Shown: positions 1 through 11,508, numbered from the stretch's first letter. The stretch: DNA of 64,000 bases from Ceratopteris richardii (GCA_020310875.1 CM035423.1:132419138-132483137); one strand, 5' to 3'. Made by a program: numbers and translations. The notes: generated by a model not told the origin, from the letters alone.

Positions 1-650
1 TCTCACATCATCGTGATTGTCTAACTCTCAAAAAATCATGATTCTCTGGTTGTCACAACATCACAATTGTCTCACAGCATCGCAATTGTCTGACTCTCAC
101 AAAATCGTGATTCTTTGGTTGTCACAACATTTTAATTGTGTCATAGCATCGCAATTGTCTAACTCTCACAAAATCGTGATTCTTTGGTTATCACAACAAC
201 ATGATTGTCTCACAGCATCGTGATTGTTTGACTCTTGCAAAATCATGATTCTCTAGTTGTCACAACATCACGATTGTCTCATAGCATCACCATTGTCTGA
301 CTCTCATAAAATTGCAATTCCCTAGTTGTCACAACATCGTGATTGTGTCATAGCATTGTGATTGTCTGACTTTCACAAAATTGTGATTCTTTAGTTGTCA
401 CAAACACCGTGATTGTCTCATAGAATTGCAATTGTCTGACTCTCACAAAATCGTGATTCTTTGGTTGTCACCACATGGTGATTGTCTCACAGCATCAAGA
501 TTGTCTAACTCTCACAAAATCATGATTCTTTGGTTGTTACAACATCGTAAGTTTTGCCTAGCATCATGGTTGTCTGACTCTCAAAAAATCACAATTCTTT
601 GGTTGTCACAACATCGTGATTTTCTCATAACATCGCGGTTCTCTTAGACA
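1..650. repeat. 69-bp minisatellite, about 9 copies
   Basis: A tandem array with a 69-bp period, fairly well kept over about nine copies. Each unit divides into three submodules of about 25, 25 and 19 bp. Each submodule starts with ATT and ends with a CA(A/G)(A/C)ATCGTG-like motif. Because 69 is a multiple of three, an open frame with a 23-residue period runs through part of the array. That frame is a by-product of the repeat and not evidence for a protein. The tetranucleotide at the end of each submodule varies among CGTG, CATG, CGCA, CACA, TGTG, TGCA and CGCG, as expected from decay of a CGCG core. The array begins at or before the left window edge and ends just before 650. Confidence 0.9.
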
Positions 651-1540
651 ATTGATAAACTGATTGAAGGTGGATTTATCTATAGGATTTAGCATACTGA
701 AATGGTGTCCCCCGTTTGGAGTTTGAGGTCTGAAAAAGCACATGAAAAGCACAAGAAAGTCACTAAAAGTGATCCTCTAATCTAGGAGATATTCTCTCAA
801 CTAGAGTCGTGACTTATCCAACTAACAAATCCCACAATTTTAGTGGTGGTTACAAATATTCTTTCAAGTCAAAAATGACTTTTACAAATGGTAAAGGATA
901 AAAAGCTTCCTAGCAATGGTTTCCATGGAGCTTCAATTGTACATAAACTCTAGCCAAATGTGTAGGCTTGATATTTGCACCTTCAGCTCCCCTCAAGTCA
1001 AACATTTTGGCTTGGTCTTCTTCTTCAATCTTCTTGAATGTCCTGCAGTCCAATCATAGACTTAAACCTGCAAAGTTTTGTACCATATAATGCTTTAGTC
1101 AATAAGTGTGCACATTGCATATTAGTTGATACATAAGCCAAGTGAATTTCTTTGCTCAATAGCTTCTCTCTCACATAATGATAATGGACCTCTATATGTT
1201 TGGTCCTAGCATGATAAATAGGATTTGCTTCAAGATGTAGTGATCTTGTACTATCTCCAAAAATAATTGGAGATGTAGTATGCAAACCCAAATATGTATA
1301 TAACAGTCTAATCCATATGGCCTCTTGAGTAGCATTGGCCAATCCTCTATACTCTTCCTATGTAGAAGATAAAGCAATAGTAGGTTGCTTCTTCGAAGAC
1401 CATGATATAGGTTTATCACCTGCAAATGATAGGTAACCTGAGTACTCCTTTTATCATTTTTGCAACCTACCCAATCTGCATCTAAATATATCTTGATGTC
1501 CAAGTCTGAGGTATAAGGAAAGGGGGCTATGCACAAAGGT
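651..1540 (-). mobile_element. Ty1/copia relic B (RNase H end and 3' LTR candidate)
   Basis: Reading the minus strand, the RNase H region of a copia polyprotein is recognisable: DADWVGC near 1470, then a GDST motif and the run ARTKHIEVHYHYVREK, ending in LTKAL near 1090. These are standard markers of the C-terminal part of copia pol. After the coding end comes a purine tract (TTGAGGGGAG, minus strand, about 985-994) followed by a TG, so 651-984 is probably the start of its 3' LTR. I cannot see the second LTR. The right side abuts LTR sequence of copia A at about 1541. It is an old, broken fragment with several breaks. Confidence 0.7.
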
Positions 1541-1720
1541 TGCAAAATACGTAGAAAAACACAGTGCACAGGGAGCATGAACACAAACTTCTTAGGTGTT
1601 ACAATTGTGGTCGAACTTACAGTCTCTGGCTGACCAGGCCACTATATGTTTTATTAAAGAACATATACAAAGAAGTGTCTGGTGGCCATTCGGCCTTTCA
1701 CATGGACACTAACAGTAACA
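1541..1720 (-). repeat. 3' LTR piece of copia A
   Basis: About 180 bp matching 5710-5889 closely. On the minus strand it starts TGTTACTGTTAG directly after the purine tract AGTGGGAGAT (1721-1730), the expected arrangement of polypurine tract and LTR start. The match to the other LTR stops where RNase H coding of relic B begins. Confidence 0.75.
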
Positions 1721-1732
1721 ATCTCCCACTAA
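1721..1732 (-). other. Polypurine tract of copia A
   Basis: The minus-strand purine-rich AGTGGGAGAT lies immediately before the LTR start TGTTACTG, the plus-strand primer position of copia elements. Confidence 0.65.
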
Positions 1733-4299
1733 AGGCCAATATAGTCAAAGTAACTATGACAGAAAAATAAAGAATGATAAAGAATACCGGAGTATAATTA
1801 TACAAGCTATACCTCCCATCTGATGGGCATGTTACATAGTATACAAGTGACTGTATAAGATCATGAATCAAGTAAGCCCCATCAAGTGACAACAATGTCG
1901 AAAGCTATCCTGTGGTAGAGCTTTAGTCAAAGCATCTACAGCATTAGCTTGAGTGTGAACCTGCTCAAGAATAATGCGATCAGTGGCTAAGCAATCTTTA
2001 ATGAAGTGATACCTCACCTCAATGTGCTTGGTCTTTGCATGATAGACCGGATTCTTAGCCAAAGCAATGAAACTCTGACTATCACTGAGCAAATGAGGCA
2101 CATGCTAAGATAAACCCATATCACAAGCAAGAGGAGAAAGCCACAATGCTTCCTTACATGTCTTACTTGCTGCAACATACTCTACTTCCGTGTTGGAAGT
2201 AGCTGTACATTCTTGAAGATGAGATCTCCAAGAGATAGCACCTCGAGCAAAATGAAAAATGTACCCTGATGTAGACTTACAATTGTCTACACACCCAACA
2301 TATAGAATTTGTGTAACCAATAATGGATGCTTTCCCTCTACTTATGCATAGATACTTATCCTTAGTGCCACTCAGATATCTCAAAATCATCTTGACCGCT
2401 TCATGCCTTTCCACCCTACATATTGAACATGTGAAGTACTTTGGATATGTACTCACTTTGAGACAAGTAAATGCATCTTTTACTCCTATCACGAGTAATG
2501 TGCATGCCAAGAATATGTTTGGCATCCCCCAAATCCTTCATACCAAATGTCTGACTCAACTTCTTTTTGAGAATTGACAAATCATAAGAGGACTTCCCAA
2601 CAATCAACATATCATTGACATAAATTATCAAGCATATCAAGCTTCCATCTAAGCATCTCTTTGTGTAGAGACAATGATCCTCATTGCTTCGAGAATAGCC
2701 TTGAGACTTCATAAAAGCATCAAACGTTTGGTACCATTGTCTAGGGAATTGTTTAAGTCCATACAATCTCTTCTTGAGCTTACAAACTAGACTTTCCTTG
2801 CCATGAACTACATAACCCTCTAGTTGTTCCATATAGATCTCATTTGTAAGATCTCCATGCAAGAAAGTAGTTTTCACATCCATTTGGACTAGTTCTAAGT
2901 CCTCCGTTGCAAGGAATCCAAGTGACATGCACAGTGTAGTCACCTTGACCACTGAAGAGAAGATTTCCTCGAAATCAACACCATGTTGTTGCTTAAAACC
3001 CTTTGCAACAATTCATGCTTTATACTTTGGAGAAGCACTATCTGATGTGAATTTTAGCTTATATACCCATTTACATGGTAAAGCTTTCCTGCCCTTTGGC
3101 AAAGGTATTAAATCCCAAGTACCATTCTTGTGAATCGAATCCAACTCACTCTTCATGGCATGCTCCCACTTGACATGATCCTCTGTCTGCATAGCCTCTT
3201 TTTAGCAAGAAGGTTCACCGACATCTGTTAGCATAACAAAATCTAAACATGGAACATATCTATCAGGTGGATGTGAGACACATGCAGAGCATCTCATTAA
3301 TGGTTGTTGAACAGGAACATGTGCAGACGGATGTGATCGGACATTCTCTTGAACGTCCCTATGTGCAACATTTTTATACATGGTAACTAGAGGACTAATA
3401 TCCTTAAACAACACTCTTCTCATTTCAACCTCCTTAATGGGTTGTCTATGCATCTTAAACTCATTGAAAATGACATCACTAGTACTTTTGATCACTAACC
3501 ATGTTTCAGGATCCCATAAGCGATATCCAAATTGTCCTTCTCAACCATATCCAAGAAAAATGCATTTCTTTGACTTATGGTCCAACTTTTGTCTAAGATT
3601 CTTGGGTATATGAACATATGCTTGACACCTGAAAACTCGAAGATGATCATAATATGGTGGCTTCCCTATCCATAACTCTTATGCTACTTTTAGACCTTTG
3701 GCAGTACTAGGTGAAAGGTTAATCACATGAACTGCAGTCAATACTCCTTCTGCCCAAAAGCCTTGTGAGAGGTTTGCATGATGCAACATAGAAACTACTC
3801 TATCTTGAATATTTCTATTCTTCCTTTCAGTTATGCCATTTCGTACTGGGTTATAAGGAGCTATAAACTCTCTACGAATCCCTCTAGACTGGTAGAAAAG
3901 GTTGAATTCATGTGAGGTATATTCACCCCCCATTATCTGAGTGTAAAGCATTAGGTTTAGTTCCTTTTTCTGTCTCAACTAAAGCAAGCCGTCTGTTTTA
4001 TTTGATGCTGTCTATTTTTCATATGTATTTGATAACTTCTTCCAAAGCTCCTCTACACTTTCACAGTCTAATACTGTAAAGTAAACATTATCTGCCATGT
4101 GCAAGTGAATGGTAGACCTGGCCATTTCATCTAACTCATCCCAATCATCTTCATCCATGTCAACAGGCTTCTGTGAGATTCCATTTACTTGCTTCCATTG
4201 CCTCCTTTGAATGAGCACATCTATAATCTGATTCTTCCATAGAGCAAAGTTTGTGCCATCAAATTTTTGGATCTCAAAATGGTCTTTGCCCTGCAAGTT

Positions 4300-5578
4300 A
4301 TAGCTCCTCCTCAGAACACTAGCACTAGAACTTGATCCACTGAATGTGCCTAAGACCTCTAATGCTCTGATGGTAGTTAACTGAATAGAATGATAATGGA
4401 GCTAGAAGATTCCAAAAACCAATGAATAAGTGTATCAAGGAGTAAATCAACCACTGTATAGTTGACAAAACCAAAAATCTAGAAAAATTTTGCCAGAGTA
4501 TCCTCTGTAAAATGAGCATATGACCAATGTCAAAATATCACAAAACTGCAAGATGTAACATGTTTACCTGCATAGTGAATCATTGACTCCACTGCTTATA
4601 ATCACTTACCCAATAGAAGCCAACTAAGCTTATCGAGCACCTATGAACAACTATCATACATCTCCTATGGCAAGACTGGGTAAGTCTTCCACCTACATCA
4701 CCAAAGAGACCCCGACATTTGGGTGTCTCCCAGTTGAGAAAACCTCACTACAACCCTCTTTATCAAACATAAAAGGCTTTATGCAAAAAACGTAACCGTT
4801 ATATCAATGACCACATGGACATACATAAGTGGTATCCACAAAAACATACATGGTATGTATGTGCTCAATATATGTAGTAAAATGACACTAAAAGGTTGAA
4901 TTCACAACCCAAAAACTAGCCAACAACACCTACAAGTGTCTATCAACTTTAATATTTTAAGCTCAAAAACCTGCATAAATTTTCAACGATTGCTCCCACC
5001 AAAACTGAAAACCTTTTGAGAAACCTGTAGTTTTGAGAGTGTGGTTGAAAACACAGCCCCAAAGGCTGATATTTATTGTCAGAGAAGTACAAACAACACT
5101 CTTCTTGATGTTCTTGGACTTGTATGAAGAGAACTATGTGCGAAAGTACTCCAAAATGGCTCCAAAAGACACCCCAAAAATGCTTCAAAAACGGGCTTTG
5201 AAAGCAAAGAATGAAGCTTTGACAAACCAAAACATGTTCAAGGTAATGCTAACCTTAGTCTTTCCCCTTCTTTAGACACCACAAGAGTGTAGCTTAGTGC
5301 CAAGAGATTGCCATGGTTAAGTGAGCTCGCGGGGGGGAGGGGGGAACAATACTGGGATGGATGACCTCCTTGGAAGTACCAAAAACCTCTATCTTCCTTG
5401 ATCATTGAGGTCCTCCCTCACACGCAGCCAATGGTGACCTCGGTGACTCGGATGACAAGGTATGCCAAGGTCTATGCCTTGGTTGCCACCTTGATCATAA
5501 GCCTTGGAGAAAGCCTTGGTTGGGTGGGCGTGTGCTTGCTTCACTTGCACAAAAGGAACAAATCTTTTGTGTCAAAAT
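4300..5578. other. Non-coding stretch inside copia A, origin unresolved
   Basis: No protein domain is recognisable in either strand here. Just right of the gag start (minus) lies GCTCTGAT at 4364-4371, which resembles half of a primer site, so 4371 to about 4960 could be LTR sequence of a second copia insertion. The only recognisable segment is the 5S-like piece at 5314-5380, listed separately. Confidence 0.4.
5314..5380 (+). ncRNA. 5S-rRNA-like fragment (pseudogene or TRIM/SINE part)
   Basis: The sequence GGATGGATGACCTCCT-TGGAAGT (5356-5377) matches the plant 5S rRNA box C region with two mismatches over 23 bases. Upstream GGTTAAGTGAGCTCGC (5315-5330) resembles the box A region, with a G-rich stretch in between. 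The arrangement and spacing are those of the internal promoter half of 5S rRNA. There is no 5' half, so it is not a gene. Plant Cassandra TRIM elements carry such 5S pieces in their LTRs, and SINE3-type elements are an alternative. I cannot tell which from this fragment. Confidence 0.6.
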
Positions 5579-5590
5579 GCTCTGATACCA
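5579..5590 (-). other. Primer-binding site of copia A
   Basis: Minus strand TGGTATCAGAGC is the complement of the 3' end of plant initiator methionine tRNA. It lies one base inside the 5' LTR. This is the usual primer site of many plant copia elements. Confidence 0.8.
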
Positions 5591-5591
5591 A

Positions 5592-5889
5592 TGAAGTATT
5601 CTAATGGCGATGCACCACAATGTACTCTCCTTCTCAAGAGCTCCACGATGATATTCTCATAGTAGAAGATTGAGTTCTTAGGGCCACACATGGTACTCTG
5701 CACAGAGTATGCAAAATATGCATAGAAACACAGTTCACAGGGAGCACGAACACATACTTCTTAGGTGTTACAAATGTGGTCGAACTTACAGTCTGTGGCT
5801 GACCATGCCACTATATGTTTTATTAAAGAACATATACAAAGAGGTGTCCAGTGGACATTTGGCCTTTCACATGGACACTAACAGTAACA
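5592..5889 (-). repeat. 5' LTR of copia A
   Basis: This LTR of about 298 bp is bounded on the inside by a primer-binding site (minus TGGTATCAGAGC at 5579-5590) and on the outside by the minus-strand start TGTTACTG at 5889. Its outer 180 bp matches 1541-1720. It shows the TG...CA ends expected of an LTR. Confidence 0.75.
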
Positions 5890-5973
5890 ATCCTCAATCA
5901 AAACCTTTTGATCACTTAAGAATACTAGAGAAGAGAAAAAAACACAAAAGTTGCACAAGATAAGAGAAGATCC
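5890..5973 (-). repeat. Outer LTR piece of gypsy F
   Basis: The minus strand reads TCTCTTATCTTGTGCAA, then a T-run and GATTGAGGA. This matches the end of the gypsy E LTR just before its primer site (25310-25390). It is separated from the rest of the LTR by copia C. Confidence 0.65.
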
Positions 5974-6261
5974 TATTGATATATTTAGGTAATGATGTGT
6001 ATGAACACACTAGGACTTAGAATCACACAAAATTCAGTGAGCATACTCAAGGTGTTTCAGAGATCAAAACAACTTTGCTCTGTGGTGCCAAAATTGCAAT
6101 TTGAGCTCGTTTAGGCCTTCAAATGCACTATTGTAGTGCTTATGTATGCTATTTTGTCTTTTTGTGCCAAAGATATATACAGGTTTTGGCTCTTCAGTAT
6201 AAGCATCTTGAAGTCTTCTATAGGTTTAGCAAAACTCGTCAGTGATACTTTACTCAGTGGC

Positions 6262-7151
6262 CATGGCTGAAAGCAGTGATGTATTTCGTATGTTGGCTAT
6301 TGAGGATAAGTTGATGGTACAAATTACCCATTGTGGGCTTATATGATGCATCATGTATAGGTCACAAAAGGACTATGGAATATTGTGCAGGGTGTTGAAA
6401 GACGTCCTATTACACCTGCAAATATAGATACTACAAATACAGGTACTGGAATGGAGATGGTGTCGAAGGTGGTGATATTCTGCAGATTCCTATTCGTGTT
6501 GAAGTTTCTATTGCACCTACTGTAGAGAAAAATTGTTGGGATGGCAGAGATGCTCAGGTACATGCATTGATAGCTTTGTCTATCAAATGTGCCATTATTC
6601 CTCACATTCTCTCTTGCAGAAAAGCTAAGGATGATTGGGATACACTCACCACATTGTACCAAGCTAGGAATGAGGCTCGTGTTGCTTACCTCCGAAAATA
6701 GTTGGAGAGTGAGCATATGAATGAAGGTGATTCTATGGATAATTTTGTGACAAAGATCAAGGATTTGAAGGAACATTTGATTTTTGTTGATGAAGTTATA
6801 CTGGATAGCTCACTTGTGCAAATGGTTCTGAATGGTCTTCTTGACTCATATCAGAGTTTTAATTCTACTAAATCCACAAATGTTGCACATTCAAAGAAGG
6901 AAGACAAAGATGAGAAGAAATCAGAAAAGCAGAAATTGTTTTGCAAATATTGTAAAGCAAATGATCATGTAATTAAGAGTTGTCCAAAACTGGCAGTTAA
7001 AGAGATAAAGAAGAATGAGGCCAGAATGGTTGTTGTAGAGGCCTCAACACCAAAAACAAATTTTGCTAATCTTGTGGAGAATGAAGAATGGGCGTTACTA
7101 TTGTTTGCAGTTTTGGCCCATCTTCTCATGAGCAGTGTATGTCTGCAGTAG
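6262..7151 (+). pseudogene. Copia C gag region
   Basis: It starts with MAESSDVFRML-like coding, nearly the same as the gag start of copia D (31039). A CX2CX4HX4C zinc knuckle (CKYCKANDHVIKSC) lies at 6942-6983, preceded by a lysine-rich stretch. This is the nucleic-acid-binding capsid precursor of a copia element. It is a fossil. Confidence 0.75.
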
Positions 7152-8362
7152 ACTCAGATGTTTGGTATTTTGATAGTGGGGCAACCAAACATATTACCTC
7201 CCAGTGCAGTTTCTTCACTTCACTTGAGCCTGCCCCTATAGGGAATACTATCACATGTGCTAACAACTCCTCTTATCCTATCATGGGAGTTGGAAAAATC
7301 ATTCTGACTACTGATGATGGTAGTTCTTTCACCTTGCCAGATGCTTTATTTATGTTAGGGATCAAGCAAAATCTGTTATCAGTTTCAGCATTAGCCAAGA
7401 TTGTATTGGTTATGAAATTTATTGATGACATATGTACAATTCATGATCTATCAAACAGTGACATGATTATTGCTTCTAGCATTTTATGTCTTGGGCTGTA
7501 TAAGCTCATAGACTACGAAAGATCTGTGAATGTTTCGGCATGTGTAGTGCATGATTCTCAGGTTATGTTAGATGCCAAGCTTTGGCATGCATGCTTTAGT
7601 CATCTAAATTTTGCTAGTTTGCTATGCCTGCAGAAATCTAAAATGGTGTACTCTTTGCCCAAACTTGAGGCACCCCAAAAACATGTCTGTGAAGGCTATA
7701 TTTTGGGAAAAATGCAGCATTCCTCCTTTCCAAAAGATGGTTCAATTCGGGCTACTCAGAAATTGGAGCTTGTATATAGTGATGTTTGTGGTCCTATGCA
7801 CACACCCTCTTTTGGAAACTATCTTTACTTCGTGACTTTCATTGATGATTTTTCCAGGCATGCATGGGTATATCCACTCAAAGCAAAGACCAAAGTGTTT
7901 ATGTGCTTCAAATAGTTTTTGGCTTTGGCTAAAAATCTATCGACATGTAAAATGGGCACCCTCTGTTCTGATCGAGGGGGCGAATATATGTCTTCTGACT
8001 TTAATGCATTTCTGGTTGAACAAAAACATCAGTGTACAGTGCTATATACACCTCAATAGAATGGAGTTGCTGAACGAAAGAACAGGTCACTCATGGAGAT
8101 GGCGAGGTGTATGGTCAAGAGTCAGGCTTTACCACATAGTTTTTGGCTTGAGGTTGTCATGTGTGCAGCATATGTACTTAACAGGTGTCCCACTAAAGCA
8201 CTACGGTCTATCACTCCATATGAGGCTTGGCATGGTCACAAGCCATTTGTTGCTCATCTGCATGTTTTTGGTTGTCTTGCATATGCATTAGTGCTTGAAC
8301 AACATCGCAAGAAATTGGATGATAAGGTAGTAAAATGTATTTTTTGTTGGGTACAGTTCTGA
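7088..8362 (+). pseudogene. Copia C protease and integrase regions
   Basis: The aspartic protease motif FDSGATKHIT lies near 7170-7200. LWHACFSHLNFASL near 7580-7620 is the GAG-pre-integrase zinc region, followed by the integrase core (LELVYSDVCGPMHTPSFG near 7765-7815, TFIDDFSRHAWVYPLKAK) and the C-terminal part (MEMARCMVKSQALPHSFW, VFGCLAYAL near 8093-8290). The domain order is that of Ty1/copia, with integrase ahead of RT. Confidence 0.8.
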
Positions 8363-8848
8363 AATCAAAGGCCATCATCTGTATCATCCACAAACTAAAT
8401 GCATTTTGGTTGGCCATGATGTTGTTTTTGTGGAAGATGTTATTCAGCCTTTACTTTCATGTATGAAGGAGACATCTATTAGCTCGAAGACATGTATGAT
8501 ACTTTTTTTCCTCTTTTTATAGGTGGAGAGTCTAGTGCTGGTCCTCATGAGGCAAGTTCTCACCCATTGTAGGTTTCATGTGATGATCTAGATCATTCCA
8601 TTTCTGATGAAGATTTGCATGATGCAGTTGTTGATAAGAGAGTTGATATTAAGGAGGCAAAAACTATGTCAAAATGGCTAGTGTAGACTTTGCGTGACAA
8701 CAAATTAGATGCACCTCTATCATATTGTACTGGCTCAAGCTCTCATAGTGCTTCTTTTGCATCAGATTGCTATGTTATGGCTGCATCTAGTCTCTATGAT
8801 GAGACTGAACCTATTTCATTTGATGAAGCATAAAATTTTGAACATTGG

Positions 8849-9451
8849 ATGGTTGCAATGAAATCTGAATATGATGCTATCATGAAAAATGTTACCTGGT
8901 CTTTATGTGACTTGCCTCTTGGCAAGAAGGGCATTGGCACTAAGTGGGTATACAAGCTGATGCATAAACTTGTTGGAACAATTGACAAGTATAAGGCTAG
9001 GCTTGTTGGAAAGGGTTATGAAACCTTTGCACCTACTTGTCGAATGACTACTGTTTGTAGCATTTGTGCACTTGAAGCTCATCATGGTTGGAATGTACAT
9101 CAGTTGGACATTAAAACAATATTTCTAAATGGTGACTTGCATGAAGAAGTGTATGTTTTTCAGCCCCATGGCTTTGTGTAGAAAAGGCATGAAAACTAGG
9201 TGTGCAGGTTAAAGAAGGCATTATATGGTTTAAAGCAAGCACCACATCCTTGGTATGAAAAGATACATGCTTATCTGATTGCACCTGGTTTTGAGAACAG
9301 TCCAACTAAAAGCACCTTATATGTTAAGCATGCTAATGATGTGCTTCAGATCATCGTTGTGTATGTTGATGACATGCTGCTCACTAGTCCTCATGTCAAG
9401 TATATTGCTGATTTTAAGGCTGATTTGCATATTGTAGCATTTTGGCCTTGA
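8849..9451 (+). pseudogene. Copia C reverse transcriptase region
   Basis: Copia RT landmarks: KWVYKLMHK near 8945, VHQLDIKTIFLNGDLHEEVY near 9100-9150 with the first catalytic-type Asp context, KKALYGLKQAP near 9215, and VYVDDMLL near 9360, where YVDD is the RT active-site box. RNase H follows from about 9780. Confidence 0.8.
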
Positions 9452-9782
9452 AGAGTGTAAGCCTATTGCCACTCATATGGAGATAGGTTTACGATTTAGT
9501 CTTCATGATGCTAGAGATGCATTTGATGTTGTTCTCTATCAACATGTTGTTGGATGCCTGATTTACTTATGCATTATTCGGACATATACTCAGTTTGTTG
9601 TCTCACAAATGAGTAGGTTTATGCATTGCCCAAGTGTCAAGCATTGGTAGGTGGTTAAGCACATCTTTTGCTACTTGAGTGGTACTTCGCTACTTGGATT
9701 GTTTTATCCCAAGGGGGGATCACTACCGCCACATTTGCATGCTTTTTCTGACTCTGATTAGGCTGGTTTCTATGATACTCAT

Positions 9783-10200
9783 GTGTCCACTAGTGGTTTT
9801 TGCTTCATGCTTGGTAGCTTATGCATATCTTGGTTGAGCAAGAAGCAGCCTATTGTGGCCACTTCTAGTTGTAAGGCTCAGTATAGGGCAGCTTTCATAG
9901 CGACTATTGAGTGTGTGTGGCTCAGATGCCTTATGGCTGATTTGGGTGTTGGTCAGTCTTCTGCCACCACCATCTTCACTCATAGTCAGAGCGCATTGAC
10001 AGTTGCGAGGAACCCTGTGTTCCATGCTCGCACTAAGCACACTGAGGTGCATTATCATTATGTCAGTGAGAGGTTCTCTACTAGAGGGACCAGCTTGGCA
10101 TATGTGCCCACGTAGGAGAACATTGCAAACCTTTTCACCAAGGCTCTCCCTAGGGAGAAGTTTGAAGCTTTCCGCAAAGCTTTGGGCTTACTTCCTTTTG
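9783..10200 (+). pseudogene. Copia C RNase H region
   Basis: MSTSGFCFMLGSLCISWLSKKQ is the copia RNase H start. ATSSCKAQYRA and ARTKHTEVHYHYVSER follow, ending with LFTKALPREKFEAF-like sequence near 10190. It lies about 80 bp before the purine tract and 3' LTR. Confidence 0.8.
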
Positions 10201-10281
10201 TGGATTGATTCCACATAGCTTGGCACTTCCTTATACATGAGTGCCTTCTCCTTTTTCACCGCATCACTCCCAGGGTGGATT

Positions 10282-10511
10282 TGTTGATATATTTAGGTAG
10301 TGATGTGTGTGAACACAATAGGACCGTCGGGGCACTTTTTTCCCTCTTTAGGAGGTTTTTTCCCCCAGCTTGTATATATGCCTATAGCACTAACAGGTTA
10401 CTTATCTTTGTACATTCTAGTGGTAATACATTCAACATTGTGTGTTGTGCTCCAAGCTTCTTCTTCTTCCTTGTGCTATTCGTGTGCTTCCACAAACGTC
10501 TAACTCCAACA
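10282..10511 (+). repeat. 3' LTR of copia C
   Basis: A 230-bp LTR starting TGTTGATATATTTAGG after a purine-rich tract (CAGGGTGGATT, 10271-10281) and ending CTCCAACA. It matches, on the opposite strand, the 231-bp LTR of copia D (27803-28033). Only the first 45 bp or so of the family LTR is recognisable at the 5' end (5974-6018). Confidence 0.85.
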
Positions 10512-11508
10512 AATCTGATGTAGAAGGGTAGATAAGATATGACTCAGAGAAAGAGAAGTTATGGTATTATAGATTTGAATCAATCGATACAATAGCTTTG
10601 GAAAATAGCTTCTTCAGGAGGCCTCGACCTCCCAACCACCCCTGAGCTATCACAATCTCATTCAAACTCACAGTCTCAATCACACTCTCACTTTCACACT
10701 CACTCTCAATCTCAATTACAAGGTAATTTTGTGATTTTTGGGTACCTCTCCAATGGTAGAGCAAAATCCATCATAAGACAAAGTTGATCGATTCTCAAAA
10801 AAAGTGTGTGATCTTCCCAATTTTGAAAAAGTTGGATCCGCTCATCTTGAATTCCAAAGTTTTGCAAAAGCATGCATTTGTAGTAGTCAAGTGCTTTCTT
10901 TTGCGGTATATGTCCAAACATAGAAGAAAAACTACAAAATGATAGATCCAAAAGCATGCCGTAAGTGTGCATGAAAAAAGGTTAGCATCAAAAACATGGA
11001 TTCAAATAGAAATAGAGAAGCCCTAAATACCTAAAAAAATGGTACTTTTCCAAGCTCTATAACTCAAAAACGGTGAGGAATTAATTTAAGCTCATGAAAC
11101 TCAAAAATGTCAATTTCTTAATTTCTACAATAGTTTTAGAGATGATCTAGGTCCAAATCTACTACAAGTATCCCTTTTGAGCCTTATAAGTTTAAAAACT
11201 CTAGAGAGAGAATAAAATCAAGGCAATTTCTTGCAGTGAACTAAATGTAGAGCATTAAAAGAGGTACTTAAAATGTGAGTGACAAGAATTTCACAGAGAC
11301 ACCTTTGTTCTCTTATGCATGCTCTACCTTTCTCTCATACAACATTTATCCTGATTATTTCATCTTCACATTCAATTTTCAACCAGAAAACATGATGCGG
11401 ATAAGGTTTATATCTAAAATGACCTAATTATTCATTCTAAATGTTATACTCACAATGTAATTTGAGAAATTCAAAATGAATGATTTCACTATTGAAAGGT
11501 CTTTTACA
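10512..11508 (-). repeat. 3' LTR of gypsy F, main part
   Basis: The left 115 bp (10512-10640) matches the reverse complement of 25190-25320, the LTR of gypsy E. The right boundary is the TG after the purine tract at 11510-11524. With the 84 bp left of copia C, the LTR would be about 1.1 kb. 10700-11500 contains no coding sequence that I recognise. Confidence 0.65.

Larger units (their letters stand above)
1541..5889 (-). mobile_element. Ty1/copia relic A, minus strand
   Basis: This is a copia element bounded by related terminal repeat pieces (1541-1720 and 5592-5889). In minus-strand order it shows a gag N-terminal segment (4296-4012, FDGTNFALWK typical of copia gag), integrase core (3978-3679, GGEYTS, then GITERKNR), reverse transcriptase (2952-2416, with VQMDVKTTFLHGDL, LKKRLYGLKQ and IIYVNDMLIVG), and RNase H (2320-1868, ending ARTKH-like AKTKHIEVRYHFIKD and LTKALPQ). 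The gag piece and the rest may come from two different insertions, because the distance between gag and integrase is far too short for one element and 4300-5580 is unlike a leader. It is old and broken many times over. Confidence 0.75.
5974..10511 (+). mobile_element. Ty1/copia element C, plus strand
   Basis: This is a copia element of about 4.5 kb inserted into the LTR of gypsy F. In order it has an LTR piece at 5974-6018, a leader, gag (6262-7060) with a zinc knuckle at 6942-6983 (CKYCKANDHVIKSC), protease (WYFDSGATKHIT, about 7165-7200), the GAG-pre-integrase and integrase region (7590-8362, CHVCEGY-like, YSDVCGPM, FIDDFSRHAWVY), reverse transcriptase (8849-9451, QLDIKTIFLNGDL, VYVDDMLLTS), RNase H (9783-10190) and a 3' LTR (10282-10511). 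Possible target duplications GATCC (5969-5973) and AATCT (10512-10516) agree in only three of five bases. The order is complete but the copy is broken in many places. It is moderately old. Confidence 0.85.

Noticed and set aside
17-647. Repeated 23-residue protein in the minisatellite
   Set aside because: The open frame follows from the 69-bp period being divisible by three. The frame does not hold over the whole array, and there is no start context.
1-650. CRISPR array
   Set aside because: The repeats are contiguous and diverged, without unique spacers, and the setting is a plant genome.
1564-1770. CxxC-type zinc protein (CYNCGRTYSLW) at 1564 and 5709
   Set aside because: Both lie in LTR sequence of copia A read against the element direction. 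The repetition reflects the LTR pair, not a gene family.
5314-5380. Functional 5S rRNA gene
   Set aside because: The 5' half and the T-run terminator are missing and the middle is altered by a G-rich insert.
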